Shown in pieces: positions 28,801-39,696 of a stretch of DNA of 64,000 bases. The stretch's first letter is position 1. Each line of letters begins with the position of its first letter. The position numbers and the translations under genes were made by a program. The stretch comes from Pseudomicrostroma phylloplanum (Eukaryota; Basidiomycota; Exobasidiomycetes; Microstromatales), in assembly GCA_039545275.1 (NCBI GenBank), contig BCHS01000012.1, forward strand, positions 558,001 to 622,000, read 5' to 3'. The notes below the pieces were generated by a model that made no database searches, was not told the DNA's origin, and was given only the letters and a program-made list of their open reading frames with translations.

Positions 28801-30580
28801 AGCACATGAAGCAGAGCCCGAGGAGCCTCCAGTCTTGTCGCCTGAGCAAGAGGAAGCCGCACGTCGAGCTGCCATCGCCAAGCGCATGGCCGCCTTGGGC
28901 GGGCACAGGATGGGCGCCCTGCCGCCCATCATGGGAGCTCCGATGCCTGCAAGGAGGAAGGCTCCCGAGCCTACGAACGAGCCTGAGCCAGCGGAAGAAG
29001 AAGCGGTGGCACCTGCACCAGCTCGAAGGGCTGGCCCACCACGCGGCGGCATGGCCATACCGGGTATGACAAGACCCATTGAGCCAGTCGCAGCTGAAGC
29101 TGAAGCAGACGAGGAGGCATCTCGAGAAGCTGAACACGTACAACAAGAGGACGTCGATGCTGATGCTGAAAAATCGAACGCGGTCGAAGAAGACGCATCT
29201 GCTCGTGTCAGCAGCCCTCCTCTCAAGCCAACCAGTCCTCCTCCTGTGCCGTCTGGCGTCAATCGTGCCTCGTTCATCCAGGAGTACAAACCAATGACCC
29301 CGCCTCCGCCCCCACCTGCGGGTGCCGGCCGTGGCTCGATTGACGAAGGACTAGCCAGACGAGGCTCTACCTTCCGCCCGCCCATTCCTGGTGGAGCTCC
29401 TCCTCCTCCGCCGCCGCCCAAGGCTGTCAGTCAGGTCGACTCGCAGTATGACCAGCAGCCCTCGATCGAGTCGTCATTGGCTGGCTACGAGGAATCTGAT
29501 CCGCAGGACGAAGAAGAGGAAGACGAGGAGCAGGAGGTCTACGGTCAACAGGCCGTCCCACCAGCACTGCCTTCGAGCCCACCGCCCCGAGCTCCTTCGG
29601 CTGCTCCTCCTTCAGCTCCGCCTCCGGCTCCCCCTGCAGCTCCGACCTCGAGCGCTGCTGCTTACGAACCGCAATTGGCAAGATCAGGCAGTCTTTCGGC
29701 TCAGGGTACGCCGACTCGAGCTCCTCCCGGCACTCGTACATCGATCAGCGGACCTATGGGCGGCAGATCCTCTGCTCGTGACCTGGACCTCGCGCCTCAC
29801 ACCCGCTGGTGGAGAGGTAGCGGCGAGCTAGACCCCATGCGCCTGCCGCCGAGCATCTCCAATCGCCCCGATGCAATCTACTACGTCGAGAACGCACCGT
29901 CAGCACAAGCGGGAGAGCATCATGCGGTGGTCAAGGTCCTCTTCGAAGACTTCTCGGTGACGCTAGTCAACGTCGTCTGGTTTGACGGAGATGAGGATGA
30001 GACGGAGACGCGCCTGGAGCAGGAGCACGCCTTTCCTCCCAAGAAGCCCGAGGTGGACGAGATGAAAGGATGGAGCAGCACCCTGGGCGTGGATCTCGCT
30101 CAGCGGGCGCTCATGCTTCTGCAGTCCTCCGGCAGAGGCGCGCCCTCCCCTCCGTACCCGCACTCCCTCGCCCTCGTCTCTCATCTCATCCAATCATCGC
30201 GCTCATCCTGCCTGCCCCCAGTGGGCCTCGCTTTTGGTCCCACTGTCCTTTCGCAGGTGGGCCAGACGGTGCTGGACAAGGCCTCAGGAGATGAGCCTCC
30301 CCGCGCCGGGGACGTGCTCCTCCTGCAGGGTCCGGCAGACTTCAAGGGCAAAAAGGGACTAGGTAGCTCCTACCACGTCGCGTACGGAGGACCGAAGCAG
30401 CCACTCTTTGCCATTGTCGTCGAAGTGGACAAGGGCAAGAAGGGAGGACTGAAGATCAGGGCGGTCACGCAGCAGACTACCAGTGTGGAGGAGGTGAAGC
30501 TGAAGTTGGAGGATCTCAAGAGCGGTGTGCTCAAGGTCATGCGCGTAGTTAGGAGGGGCGAATGGGTCCGCGACTGGTGA
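25877..30580 (+). CDS. BBC1: BBC1/MTI1-type actin-patch protein
   Basis: A single exon of 1567 codons. Residues 1-75 form an SH3 domain (SPHAQDLSFPKGAVIRV, DQWLIGELADG, GSFPGTCV). The long middle is disordered and proline-rich. It has repeated motifs of the type RRAAIAxRxAxLGG followed by a proline stretch (residues about 470-500 and 995-1025), plus PPPPPP runs. The last 280 residues match the C-terminal domain of fungal BBC1/MTI1 (TRWWRGSGELDPMRLPP to the end). In yeast, BBC1 sits in cortical actin patches, binds type I myosin and Las17, and restrains Arp2/3-driven assembly during endocytosis. NECAP and a YSC84 homologue, also endocytic, lie elsewhere in the window but far from it. Confidence 0.93.
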   Translation: MSSFPYTARSIKKYRSPHAQDLSFPKGAVIRVLSLAPKAEVDEDDDDEDEDQWLIGELADGSAKGSFPGTCVVAAPGEDVPPSEGVAASSTATDTAKPTMEEAGATATNAPVAQLQTAEAPSIHEAATTAGEELSVQDVPTSAAPDAQSELGTQGLKEPTHTPAPLSLDPRTEATEPVPPTPAPETAPTASAAASTPKATSPAPTSPAKAGPPPPKPKPSGLAARIAAFNQPAAGSAAPPPLPRGGKPPGSSTGGWKRPQPKEGEKPVLPGAAPAVAAKPAYAASSKPAPDVSQEPVQATSTESSKEATEEGKGQGTGFSAADAASSIKLSLKERMAALQRGGGDGEASGASPSSPSSARSPPPLAAKPGRLTADRRAAAMVGMGVGGTAAKSSESLLSPTGDAAQAVDAQTAASVEPVRQATDIEGAGSSSTLEGEEGAPKEQPTIAVQSEDDGGAATEVSAEEEEAQRRAAIAQRLARLGGQRVGGQGPPMFGAPRPPPAKKTSTSSTDSAAVSAAPADLPTTTDLAPSTMESEPSVAEQEEEKPKTLDVPRRAAPPRKKRSAASPLPSETESTALSPTSTDLNPSVTTNLTGADDVSTMARASSPEPVVPAVEEGLPSQDVVMEEPLESSSATFPAAPEDSMPPPPGLPDEDPSEGPELVSGPPPPEQVADPGSTAEHIKSVERTAPIEEAGRQAEREVEEKQQMPLVQEDDVEDVTLKLQAARLEAFLAGSQDSAPKRYGDSLDADEDDESSAIPSPLARQLGLAPTQESEDGSGQNAGAFGDEPSAIEADQRRIGEELNEARGATPAPVETEDGGLASVPSRPGSTRPPIPLGNRPASRASVGPPARTAPTPPVPTSAPEDKRSSTISLGRPPIPRSPPPRAPSTSIEETLMGNRNSHADEQEAEGTEGIISPAAGPALAAPLARRAMPVDEDEEGQDLEDGPNDVQDSSAPSDEAAAMPAASEAVEEQPAHEAEPEEPPVLSPEQEEAARRAAIAKRMAALGGHRMGALPPIMGAPMPARRKAPEPTNEPEPAEEEAVAPAPARRAGPPRGGMAIPGMTRPIEPVAAEAEADEEASREAEHVQQEDVDADAEKSNAVEEDASARVSSPPLKPTSPPPVPSGVNRASFIQEYKPMTPPPPPPAGAGRGSIDEGLARRGSTFRPPIPGGAPPPPPPPKAVSQVDSQYDQQPSIESSLAGYEESDPQDEEEEDEEQEVYGQQAVPPALPSSPPPRAPSAAPPSAPPPAPPAAPTSSAAAYEPQLARSGSLSAQGTPTRAPPGTRTSISGPMGGRSSARDLDLAPHTRWWRGSGELDPMRLPPSISNRPDAIYYVENAPSAQAGEHHAVVKVLFEDFSVTLVNVVWFDGDEDETETRLEQEHAFPPKKPEVDEMKGWSSTLGVDLAQRALMLLQSSGRGAPSPPYPHSLALVSHLIQSSRSSCLPPVGLAFGPTVLSQVGQTVLDKASGDEPPRAGDVLLLQGPADFKGKKGLGSSYHVAYGGPKQPLFAIVVEVDKGKKGGLKIRAVTQQTTSVEEVKLKLEDLKSGVLKVMRVVRRGEWVRDW

Positions 30581-30731
30581 GGCGGGGGTGAGCTGAGGAG
30601 ATTGTGTGTGTGTGTATATACTTCAGCGACGAATATCAAAAAGCTATTTTCTTCCCAATCTCTACGTGTTGTACTGCGTACATCGGTCTCGCTCGGAAAG
30701 ACAGGGTACAAAAAGCGCTGTTTCCACGGCC

Positions 30732-30736
30732 AAAAA
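30732..30736 (-). terminator. RNA polymerase III terminator of tRNA-Ser
   Basis: Five A on the + strand (T5 in the transcribed sense) lie 12 bases beyond the tRNA 3' end. Confidence 0.65.
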
Positions 30737-30748
30737 GATTGCGTCGTG

Positions 30749-30844
30749 CGAAGGTGGCAGGGTTCGAACCTACGCGGGCAGAGCCCAAAGGATTAGATCA
30801 AAGTTGATTCAAGTCCTTCCCAGTAACCACTTTGGTACACCTCC
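30749..30844 (-). tRNA. tRNA-Ser (UGA) with a 14-nt intron
   Basis: Read on the minus strand, acceptor GGAGGTG pairs with CACCTTC (one G-T) and the discriminator is G, as expected for serine. The anticodon stem is AAGGA/TCCTT with loop CTTGAA, giving anticodon TGA. A 14-nt intron interrupts after position 37. The long variable arm (GGGC-TCT-GCCC) is the class II mark of tRNA-Ser. The T arm is GTAGG-TTCGAAC-CCTGC. Confidence 0.92.
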
Positions 30845-31014
30845 GTTGAAAGCCTAAGCGAGTCAGTGCGCACTGAATGGACGTACATATACGCTCAACA
30901 CCCGTTGGTCTAGCCGCCGAGACTTATCAGTGATAAGCTACCGGGCCGCGGCCCGGGCTTCCGCTTCCTCCTTTCCCCAATCTCCATGCTTCCTTCGTCT
31001 GGTTTGGCTACGCA

Positions 31015-33790
31015 ATGCAGTCCACCGAGGGCTCCGGCGAGAACGCCGCCGACTCGTCAGGCGTACGGACTGCTCTACTGGGCAGGGCAAGGCTGAGCTG
31101 TCTACCTTGGTGAGAGATGACGCAGGGGAGGTTGGAGCGGTGCCTTCGCGGATGAAGGATGATGTTACTAATGCATGCTCGCCAATGGGACTGTGATCTC
31201 GCCTCGCGTCGCCTCACCCCGTCTCTCTCAGCCGCAAGAGGAAGTCGAAGTGCGATGAGGAAGCAGTGAGTCTTTCGATAAGCACTTTAAGCCCATGGAA
31301 TGCTGATTCAACCCGTCCCATCACTACCCCGCGTTCAGCCCTGCTCATCTTGTGTTCTGCGAGGGACAGAGGATGTCTGCCAACTACCCGAAAAGCAGAC
31401 GGCCACGCCCACATTACGGACGGACTCGCCAGTCGCTTCTACTTCAAAATCACAGCTGCAGTCTAGTGGATCGGGCTACAGAGATCCATCCCCATCTGGA
31501 GACGAAGTCTCAGCTCGGCCGAGTCTGAAGAGGCGACGGACGAGTCGGCTCGACGATGTGACCTCCGGTCGGCAGCTCTCAGATGCCTACGAAGAGATAT
31601 CACGCCTGAGACGAGGGCTAAATCGACTGGAAGAGGCCTTCGGTGATTGCTCGTCTACGACGCCTCCGGCTGCGCCGCCGTTTCAATCTTCGAAGCGGTG
31701 GCCTAAGAACGTCTCTTCGACGAGGGAGTCCGAAAGAACACCCGAGCCAGACCCTTCCTTGGTCAGAGAAGCAACACGGATCTTTCCAAGTCGTACAGAT
31801 TGCGAAGTGCTTCTTGAGTATCTCATGCAGGAGACGGACTGGTTGGTCAATTGTACAACAGCCTATTGGCTGCAGCCGATTTGGTCTCGTTTCATATACG
31901 GTGGTCGAGTAACGCAGGTCGAGGTCGCCGTCATTTCGGCAGCCCTAGCCGTGGCAGCATTCTTGCTCTCGGAATCGCCGCACGTCTATTACATCCTGAG
32001 CGAGCCGGCCTCCACCCTGCATCTTCGCCTCTTTCAGCATACACTGCAGATACTGCGCTTAGAGAGCGACCTCTTGCGCTTTGCAAAGACCACGGGTGAG
32101 GTCAACCTGGACTCTATGATCGCCTTTGGTCTCGCATTAGATTACGTGCGCTTCTCAGGCACGAGGCGAAAAGAGGGCTGGATCCCGCTACGAGCATCTA
32201 TTCGCAAGAGGATGATAGAGGGCGGCCTAATGGATGAGACCACACCAGTCTGGGAGACTTGGAACGAAGTGGAGAAAGACGTCGTACGGAGGATCGTCTG
32301 GCAGCTGGTCATTGATGAGAGGTGAGTCATGGTCGAGGGCTGTAGGACTTACATCGAGGCTTGTATCTGATCTTGCGACCTTGTGCCACAGCTGGAGCTC
32401 TCTCTACGCTGATCAAAGAGGCCAATACTCTTCCCACTTTTCGTTGCAGAAGACGCGAATTGCGGTGCGGCATCCATACTGGCTACCTGTTCGGCTAGCT
32501 GGCGCTTTCGGCCCCGGAACCCCTCCGGCTGACAGTCAGGGCTATGCGGACATGACGTCGTCTTTTAGACCTGCTGCAAGAATTACCGCTCGTGTGCACC
32601 GCTTGAAGGACGAAGAGGAGTCTTCCAATGCGGCAGAGATCTCAGAGCTGGCCATCACCCTAGCTGAATGGGCAGCTCGAGCATCCGAGTACATCTCGGC
32701 GATCAAGTCATGGCAGAAGGAGAGTGTGGCGATGGCTCCATTCCACCGTGACCAAGATAGAGAGACTCTACTGGTACAGGGCGTGACTTTATGCGATCAG
32801 ATCAAGGCCTGGCGAGCAAGTATCCAGCCAGTGGTGTGTGAGCCTGGCGCACTCGACGCCACGGACTTCCACGACTGCCGCAGGGCTAGTCAAGCTTCGA
32901 CCATTCACACTGGCGTGCGGCAGATTCTCAATGCCATGCTAGCGGCCTGGGTGACCCAGGACCTCGTGGCAGACGTCTCGTCTCGCACGCTAATTCAGCT
33001 GCAGAGAGAGGCTTTGAGCAATGCCAAAGACACAGTCAGGACGATCGGACTCACAAGAACATTGCTGAGCTGTGGTATCACCACTTACTTTGGCTGCTGG
33101 GCTGCCTTCAGCTTCTTCAATGCTGCCACCACCCTGGCCATTCCTCTCCTAGGAGGCCAGAGGGTGCGCGAGGAGGCTAGGAAGGCGCGGGAGAAGCTCG
33201 GCGGCATAGGCTTGACAGATCGGTATACTTCGAGCGGCAAGCGCGAGGATGGCCGCACAGGTATTAAGGAGAGGGGACTCCAGCCCTCTGCTGGTTCTGC
33301 TACCTCCTCGATGATCACGTCGGGAATGTTGAGCATGGATGAGCTCCGCACCCTTGCGCCAGACATCCTGCAGATTCTGGAGTTTCTACCGATGATTCAG
33401 ACTTCGCCTCTGGGCAAAGAGGCGACGCAGAGGTTAGCCTCTCTCGTCGATGCGTATGGCATTGGTGTGCCTGGCAGCGGTATGCCCGGTAACGGCACGC
33501 ACTTGCCTCACGAGCCCTACGTGGCCTCGACACCTTCCTCTCACCACAACCGTATGCTGGCGATGTTCCCGCACAGAGACGAGCCAGCAGAGATCGGTGC
33601 GAGGAACGGTTTTGCCTCCCCAACAATGGCCATGACCATCTCCCATTCCGGCTCTTCCCCGACATCGGCTAGCCTGAACGCTGTGAGCGCGCCACTGCAA
33701 GACTCGCGAGGATACGCCGTGCTAGACTCGCTCGTGGCGCTGGACGACGCTTGGTGGGATCAGCTCTTCGCTACTGAAACGCAAGGGTAG
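31015..33790 (+). CDS. Zn2Cys6 fungal transcription factor
   Basis: Four exons: 31015-31109, 31232-31265, 31339-32321 and 32392-33790, about 836 residues. The zinc cluster is split over the first three exons. Splicing assembles CLPCRKRKSKCDEEAPCSSC followed by VLRGTEDVC, a perfect C-x2-C-x6-C-x5-C-x2-C-x8-C pattern with the basic DNA-contact region between the second and third Cys. A short coiled coil follows (EEISRLRRGLNRLEEAF). From about residue 130 onward lies the fungal-specific middle homology region, with helices such as TDCEVLLEYLMQETDWLVN and FRVWQLV-type repeats near the exon 3 end. Such factors regulate metabolism or drug response in the nucleus; the target is not predictable. The exact zinc spacing after splicing strongly supports the intron calls. 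Confidence 0.9.
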
Positions 33791-34386
33791 GGTTCACGTC
33801 CTGTAACAATGCTCTGTATTCTATCGTTGGTCGCAATGTACTTTATTACTCTGCGCCTTGGCCGTTGTTCGTGCTAGCCTATTGTATTTGCCCTGCCTAC
33901 GCGTCGGTCACCCGCCCGTGTCTCTTTCCGTGTGATTTGGTTCTCCGTCCGTTCAGTCGGAGCAACGCAACCAACCACTTGGCTCACCTTCACGTAGGCC
34001 AATTGGCCTATTCACTCACCAATCATTCGGCCAGCTCAGCCAATCTCAGCCTATCAGACCTCTACCGGCTCCTCTACGCTGCGGCTATATCTACGTCGGA
34101 AGTGGTACCACTGCCTTGCAGACGCTACCTCGTCCACGCCGAGCGCTTGGCTGGGCCTGCCTGCTGTGCCTACTTCCACTGCCTCCACCAGCAAGCGCCG
34201 ACTAACCAAGGAGTATGCCAATGAGCTCGGACGAGTCGCAGAAGACTGCATAGCGTCGCTTCTCCTTGCGAGCAACCTATTGTGACTACCAAGATCTCGA
34301 GGCTCGGTTCCATTTGCGTGTCCAACGCCTCGTGTGCAGCATAGCTTGGGTAGGACAGGCAAGCTCTCAGCTGCACTGGGGCCAAG
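33791..34386. promoter_or_regulatory. Upstream region of ULP2 with a CCAAT-box cluster
   Basis: This 596-bp gap has three forward CCAAT pentamers at 33999, 34019 and 34040 and one reverse ATTGG at 34002, all within 50 bp. This is a plausible site cluster for the HAP/NF-Y complex, about 350 bp before the proposed ULP2 start. No gene is supported in the gap. Confidence 0.45.
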
Positions 34387-37300
34387 ATGCGCCGCGGCGA
34401 GTTCCCTGATGGCAATCGGCCGCCGTGAGTCAAGATATGAGGACAGCGATGATGTCTCTGCACTTCCAATCTACTGACTCAACACATCTGCTTCTCTCCA
34501 ATCCTTGCCACCCGAAAGAGCGAGGCCTCGCAGAGATCATTTCCCCTCTAATAGTGTGAGTAGCTTATGCTCAGCGAGCTCAGCTTGCTTCCGGGGAGCG
34601 GACTTTGACCATCTCTTAGGGCAACGATACTGACGATTTCGTCTCTACTGTTTCGTGTCTGCGCCTTCTTTGCGTGCTCGCTCTCAGATCGAAGGGCGTG
34701 CCCTGGACATCGAGGAAGGGGATCGTGCGGCAAAGCAGTCCTGGGGCAGGCCGGGGGCAAAGGCGCCACGAACCTCATCGAGTATTGCTTCACCGTTCGC
34801 CGCTCCTCATGATACCCTCAACTCTGGAAGGGGAGGAGGTGCAGGGCCCTCTTCCGTCGCCAGTGGCTCACGTAGCCGGGACTCGGCGCAGTGGCCGGGC
34901 GACGGCAGTCCATCACAGAGGAGGTCCGATCCGAGGGAAGACACTAGAGGAGCAAGGCGTAGTGGTACAGCCTCAAAACGGGACGGGCAAGATCAGCTAG
35001 ACAGCGAAGAATTCCCGACTAGCTCCGCCCAGAGAGTTCGGGGCCAAGAAGGTGAGAACCATAGAAAGGATGCCGCCCAGTCCCACTAGATGCTGACGAG
35101 GTATTCCCGATTACTTGCAGGCTCTAAGCTCGTCATGTCTAAGGGCAAGCCAAGCAGACCTCAGTCAGACTGGATACCGGGCTCGAGCTCGGACGATCAG
35201 CCACAATACCGCAACGCTAGCAAAAACAGAAATCGTCAAGCCTCGAATGGATCTAGAGCAGTCCAGGCTATCAACATCGAAGACAGCGACGAGGAGAGCA
35301 GCAGAGAGTTGAAGGCTTCGACTCCCCATCTTCCGCTTCAAGAGAAGTCTCGTAGTACTTCGCCGACGGGTGAGAGAGGGAAGCTAGACAAAGCGGAGCT
35401 GTCCAGTGCACTCGAGGCTGAGGCAGGGTACGGTATCAAGAGGAAGTGGTCGGCCGACTCAGTCGAGGAGGGGTCAGCAGCCAAGTTGCAGAAGGAGAAC
35501 GCTGCGTTCAGAAGGAGGGTGGATTCGCTCTCAGCCCACGAAGACAGCATCGACGAGCTTGACTTACTCACCTCGTCGTCGTCGTCCAAACTACCCCAGC
35601 CATTTAGTCCGCCGCCCAGCGGACGCGGAAAGATATCGAGCAGGATGGGGCTAAAAACACAAAACGGTCATCTAGGATCTTCGAATCAGCTGAAGGGGAG
35701 TCTAGCGGAAAAGAAGACTACAATGTCTGAAGCAAAATCAATCCCTAGCGGTACATCGAGGTCCGCATCGGAATCACAGCTGACTCTCGAGCAGTTCCGT
35801 GTCGGCGATATCGATGCCAAGTCTCCCAAGGATGTCCCGGTGATCAAATATTGGAACAACAGGAAGGAGTTCACTGTTCAATGGACTGATACCGATGGCC
35901 GCGGCTCGGTCAAGATCGTCATAGGGGACCTGCAGGAGGTTCGAGTAGCGATACCCGAAGCTTCAGATAAGCGATTGATCTGGCTTGCGGTGAATCCGAT
36001 AAGTCAGACCGCCAAGGCGGTCAAGAGCGCCTTTCCTCTATGGGACGGAAAAAGCTCATGTGCGGAGCTCAGTTGTCTTGCTGCGACTGATAAAGAAGCA
36101 GAGTATCTCGCCTTCCGCGTTTGGCTCAAAAGTGGAACTACCGGGGAGTGCTTCACCAACATAGATACATCAGCTGTGAAAACGCTATTACGTAAGACTG
36201 AAAGCTGTGTCAAGTCGAAGCGGATGGCTCAGGACTACCCTGAGAGTCATTCTGTCAGTGGGCGCAAGAGTCCACCACGCCTCAAATTGACACGCGAAGG
36301 AGTAGCCCCTTTGTCAGGCAATGGCTCAATATCACGTACTCCCCGAGGTGATACTGGCAAGGCTCCAGCATCGTCCACGCAATTCTCACCGACGACCATC
36401 ACAAGCACCAGACCAAAGGCTCGGCCCATTGTCTCGATCCCAGCTCCTGTGCGGCAGACTCGGAGCACGTCTGGTGGGCAGCCTCTCTTCTTACCTACAA
36501 AGAACGGCGATGGGCCAGCCGCCGCTACGGAACCACCTCGCCGCAGGCCAGACCGTACGACGGATGCACTCAAGCTTCGGTATCCTTTCGAAGGTCCTGG
36601 CTCCGTCTCTGTGTTCGAGTCTGACTGCGACCGGCTTGAAGAGGGAGAATTTCTCAACGACACTTTGGTAGAATTTGGCCTCAAGATTCACCTGGCGAGC
36701 CTTCAGAAGAGGAACCCGGAGCTGTACGACAGCATGTACGTCTTCAACACTTTTCTGTACCGCCAGCTCACCAAGGTCCGCGGCAAGCAAGATGCTGGCT
36801 ACCAACAGGTCAGGAAGTGGACCGCCAAGACGAACATCTTCGACAAGAAATTCTTGGTGCTCCCCATCAACGAGAATCTTCACTGGTATCTTGCTATCGT
36901 CATCAACCCTGGCAAAGCCCTAGACTTCGTCAAGGTGGAAGATGAGGACATAAGCAGTGGCGAAGGTGGTGGTGTCAAGACTCGCGGCAAGCACAACGGG
37001 AGCCGGAGGTCTTCTCTTGCGGCGGAGGAAGAGGAGAGCACACGACCTCCAAGCTTAGCCCGATCTGAGACCTTTGGCACCCCGGAGCTAGCTACTGACA
37101 GGGGGAAGGAGGCACAAGTGATAGAGGTACAACAAGAGCCTGTCAACGTGGTGCCGGACAGCTTGACCGCCCCAGCAGCAGATGACACTGGTGTCGAAGC
37201 ATCGTACAGTCAGATGAGCATCGGAGGGAGGGCAGTGGCAGAGGCACCGGCTGAAGACGCCAAGCAAATTGACCCCGATGCTCTGGAAGAGGGCAGAACA

Positions 37301-38982
37301 GCTGGGCATCAGAACGGCTTCGAGGAGGACGTCAAGGCTGCTATCCATTACATGGAAGAAGACACGAAGGTTGAGAGTTCCACAAGTCCGCCAGGCGCGC
37401 CACCCTCATCGAACCCACCTCCTTCGGAGCCAGAGCCAGTCACTGTCCAGTCGAATGAAGATGCTCCTGTCGCTTTGACGGAGCAAGCGTCGAGCCAAAC
37501 GGAATACATACCGACCGGGCTCAATGGTGCGACCTTTGTTCGACATTCCTTCTTAGGACTGGGAGATCTGGATGAAGAAGAGCAGAACGACGCAAAGGGA
37601 GCAGTGCAACCTGTGCCCTCTTTACAAGAAGATCGCCCCACGGAGGTCCCTGTTGAGGGGAACGTAATCGCTATCAGTGACGACGAGGATGATGACGGCG
37701 ACAAGGATCTGTCGATGCATGATGTCTCATCAGTCTCGAACATCCACAACAAAGGCCGTGGTACGTTCTTTGGTGGTGGTCCGATCCCTTCTTCATCATT
37801 GGGGACCTTGTCGCCATCGCCTCCTATGGCAGCGACGAAGAAGCCGGTCCTTATCAACCCTGGAGATTCGATGAGTAATTGGCAGAAGAGGCAATCGCCG
37901 CCAGAGCCAGCGAAGCGCAGCCTACCTTCCGCCGGTGGCTCTAAGTCTGGAGGCGTGGCAAGCGCAGCCAGCTTCTACGGATCAACGGTGGCCAACAAAA
38001 AGTCAATTGGCGCCTCTGCCGCCACATACGAAAAGCCGAACGCCCCTGGCAAGCGGAGATTGAGCACCAAGCGCCTAGCTGTAAGCTCAGATGACGAGGA
38101 AGGCGACGTCTCAGTTCCGGAACCCTCTCAAGAGCCAAGGTTGCCAGGTCGAGTCAGAAGGGTGTCCTCGGTAGACCTGTCATCCACCAATGAAGTAGCA
38201 CAGCCAGCCAAGCAGAAGTCTCAGCGGGCGCCCAGTGCTAGTGCCTTGGCCAACGTTGCAAAGAGGCGAGAGCAGCTGGAAGGGCTAGTCGTCCTCACCT
38301 TTGATTCCTTGGGAGGTCGACATCCCGCTGTTCAGACGGCGGTGAAGAACTATCTCCGGAACGAGGCGTGGGACAAGAAGGGACTGCGGATCGATCCTCA
38401 GCCTGCGTACATCGACGTCAATGTGCCTGGCCAGAGCAATTGGTGCGATTGTGGACTGTTCGTGTTACTTTGTGAGTAGAGAGGCAAGACAAGAGACAGA
38501 AGATGTGGAGCTAGAGCTTCGTACTGACGCCGTTCGTGTTGACTTCCTCTGCTATCTTTCCAGACTTCGATCGCTTCTTCTCCAATCCCTCACATTTCAT
38601 CAAAGAGATCATTCCGGAGCGTGACGACGAAGCCGAGGCCTGGCAAGCCGAGTCAGCTGGTCAAGCCCGCAAGAATCTCCGCAAGCTCGTCGATGGTCTG
38701 AGTGCCGAGTGGCTAGAGCGGAGAAAGAAGGTCGAGGAAGAGGCGAAAGCTGCGGGAAAAGGAAGCGGTGACGAAGGAGCGGAGGGAGACTCGCAGAGTG
38801 ATGTTGAGGTCGTGCCGGAGGTCAAGGCGCCGCCTGAGAAGGTCGCCGAGAACGATACGACAGATGCGCCGCCGTTGCCGCCGCAGGAGCCGCCGCAGGG
38901 TGAGAAAGAGCAGGACAAGGATGCAGAGGATGAAAGGGACGATGCATCAATGGAGGCGCACCCCTCTACCTCGCCTGTATAG
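34387..38982 (+). CDS. ULP2: ULP2/SENP6-type SUMO protease
   Basis: Proposed exons: 34387-34424, 34519-34555, 34688-35051, 35121-38471 and 38564-38982, about 1,400 residues. The C48 peptidase domain starts near LKLRYPFEGPGSVSVF and LEEGEFLNDTLVEFGLK. The triad is visible: His in NENLHWYLAIV, Asp in LTFDSLGGRHP and Cys in QSNWCDCGLFVLL. About 450 residues of acidic, low-complexity sequence separate His from Asp, a known trait of the ULP2/SENP6-7 branch as opposed to ULP1. The last intron (92 nt) falls right after the catalytic block and restores LLYFDRFF. ULP2 trims poly-SUMO chains in the nucleus. Exons 4-5 are secure. The two tiny first exons are inferred from splice signals only, and a different start is possible. 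Confidence 0.9.
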
Positions 38983-39209
38983 CAACACAGCATCGCCTCG
39001 TCGGACACAACCTTACAATACCATCATGACAATCTCGATCTTGCCGTGTCTTTGCGGAGTTGGTTGCAATTCAGGGTCCATGTGGAGGGCAATCTCAGAA
39101 AATGTGGCGCCACAGTCCTTCCCGTCCCTGCTTAGTCCGAACTACTGGATTTTCTGTCCTGGATCATTACCAACCTACCATTGCCTATTTCCAGATCTTC
39201 TTAGTAGCT

Positions 39210-39593
39210 ATGGTTCGATTTCCTTCTGCCCTGTTCAGAGCGCCGCGCTTAGCCGTCGCTGTGCCGACGCCTCTGTCTCGGGGCATTGCACCAATCGCCA
39301 CTAGATTCAACTCGAGCAGCAGCGCCAATGCTCCCCCGAAAGACGATGCCGCCGCTGGGTCTTCGATGGAGGACGATGCTACCCAGCCCACCAGCACTGC
39401 TTCAAAACCCTCTACAGAGCAGCAGCCGGCGCCAGAACCGAAGCGCAAGCTGACGATTGCCGAGCAGGACGCACTAGCCTTTAAGCAGCTGGACGATCGC
39501 GAGGGGTCTGGCGCGGGTAATGAGATCCTCGATGGCGAGTATGAGAAGGGTATGACGAGAAACACGCGCAAGAATCAGTATAGAGTCATCTGA
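39210..39593 (+). CDS. Small mitochondrial-type protein of unknown function
   Basis: 127 residues from the ATG at 39210. The first 35 residues (MVRFPSALFRAPRLAVAVP, then RFNSSSS) are Arg/Ser-rich without acids, a likely mitochondrial presequence. After a Pro/Ser-rich linker comes a conserved-looking end: KRKLTIAEQDALAFKQLDD, then GEYEKGMTRNTRKNQYRVI. I do not recognise the family. The pattern of presequence plus a short conserved C terminus suggests a small assembly factor or subunit, which is only a guess. It lies 227 bp after ULP2 and is convergent with secreted gene C (94 bp). Confidence 0.6.
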   Translation: MVRFPSALFRAPRLAVAVPTPLSRGIAPIATRFNSSSSANAPPKDDAAAGSSMEDDATQPTSTASKPSTEQQPAPEPKRKLTIAEQDALAFKQLDDREGSGAGNEILDGEYEKGMTRNTRKNQYRVI

Positions 39594-39667
39594 GGTGCGC
39601 AAGATCTGGACAAATATCGGGACATGGGAGAGGTATCATCAAACCCCTCGAATTTCGATGCGACTTC

Positions 39668-39696
39668 CATCAACATCAACATCAACATCAACATCC
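39668..39696. repeat. CATCAA hexanucleotide microsatellite
   Basis: About five copies of CATCAA that overlap the stop codon of secreted gene C (39688-39690). Confidence 0.85.

Noticed and set aside
34655..35089. Separate small gene before ULP2
   Set aside because: It has no ATG and its end is a GTGAGA donor whose splice joins it in frame to the main ULP2 exon.
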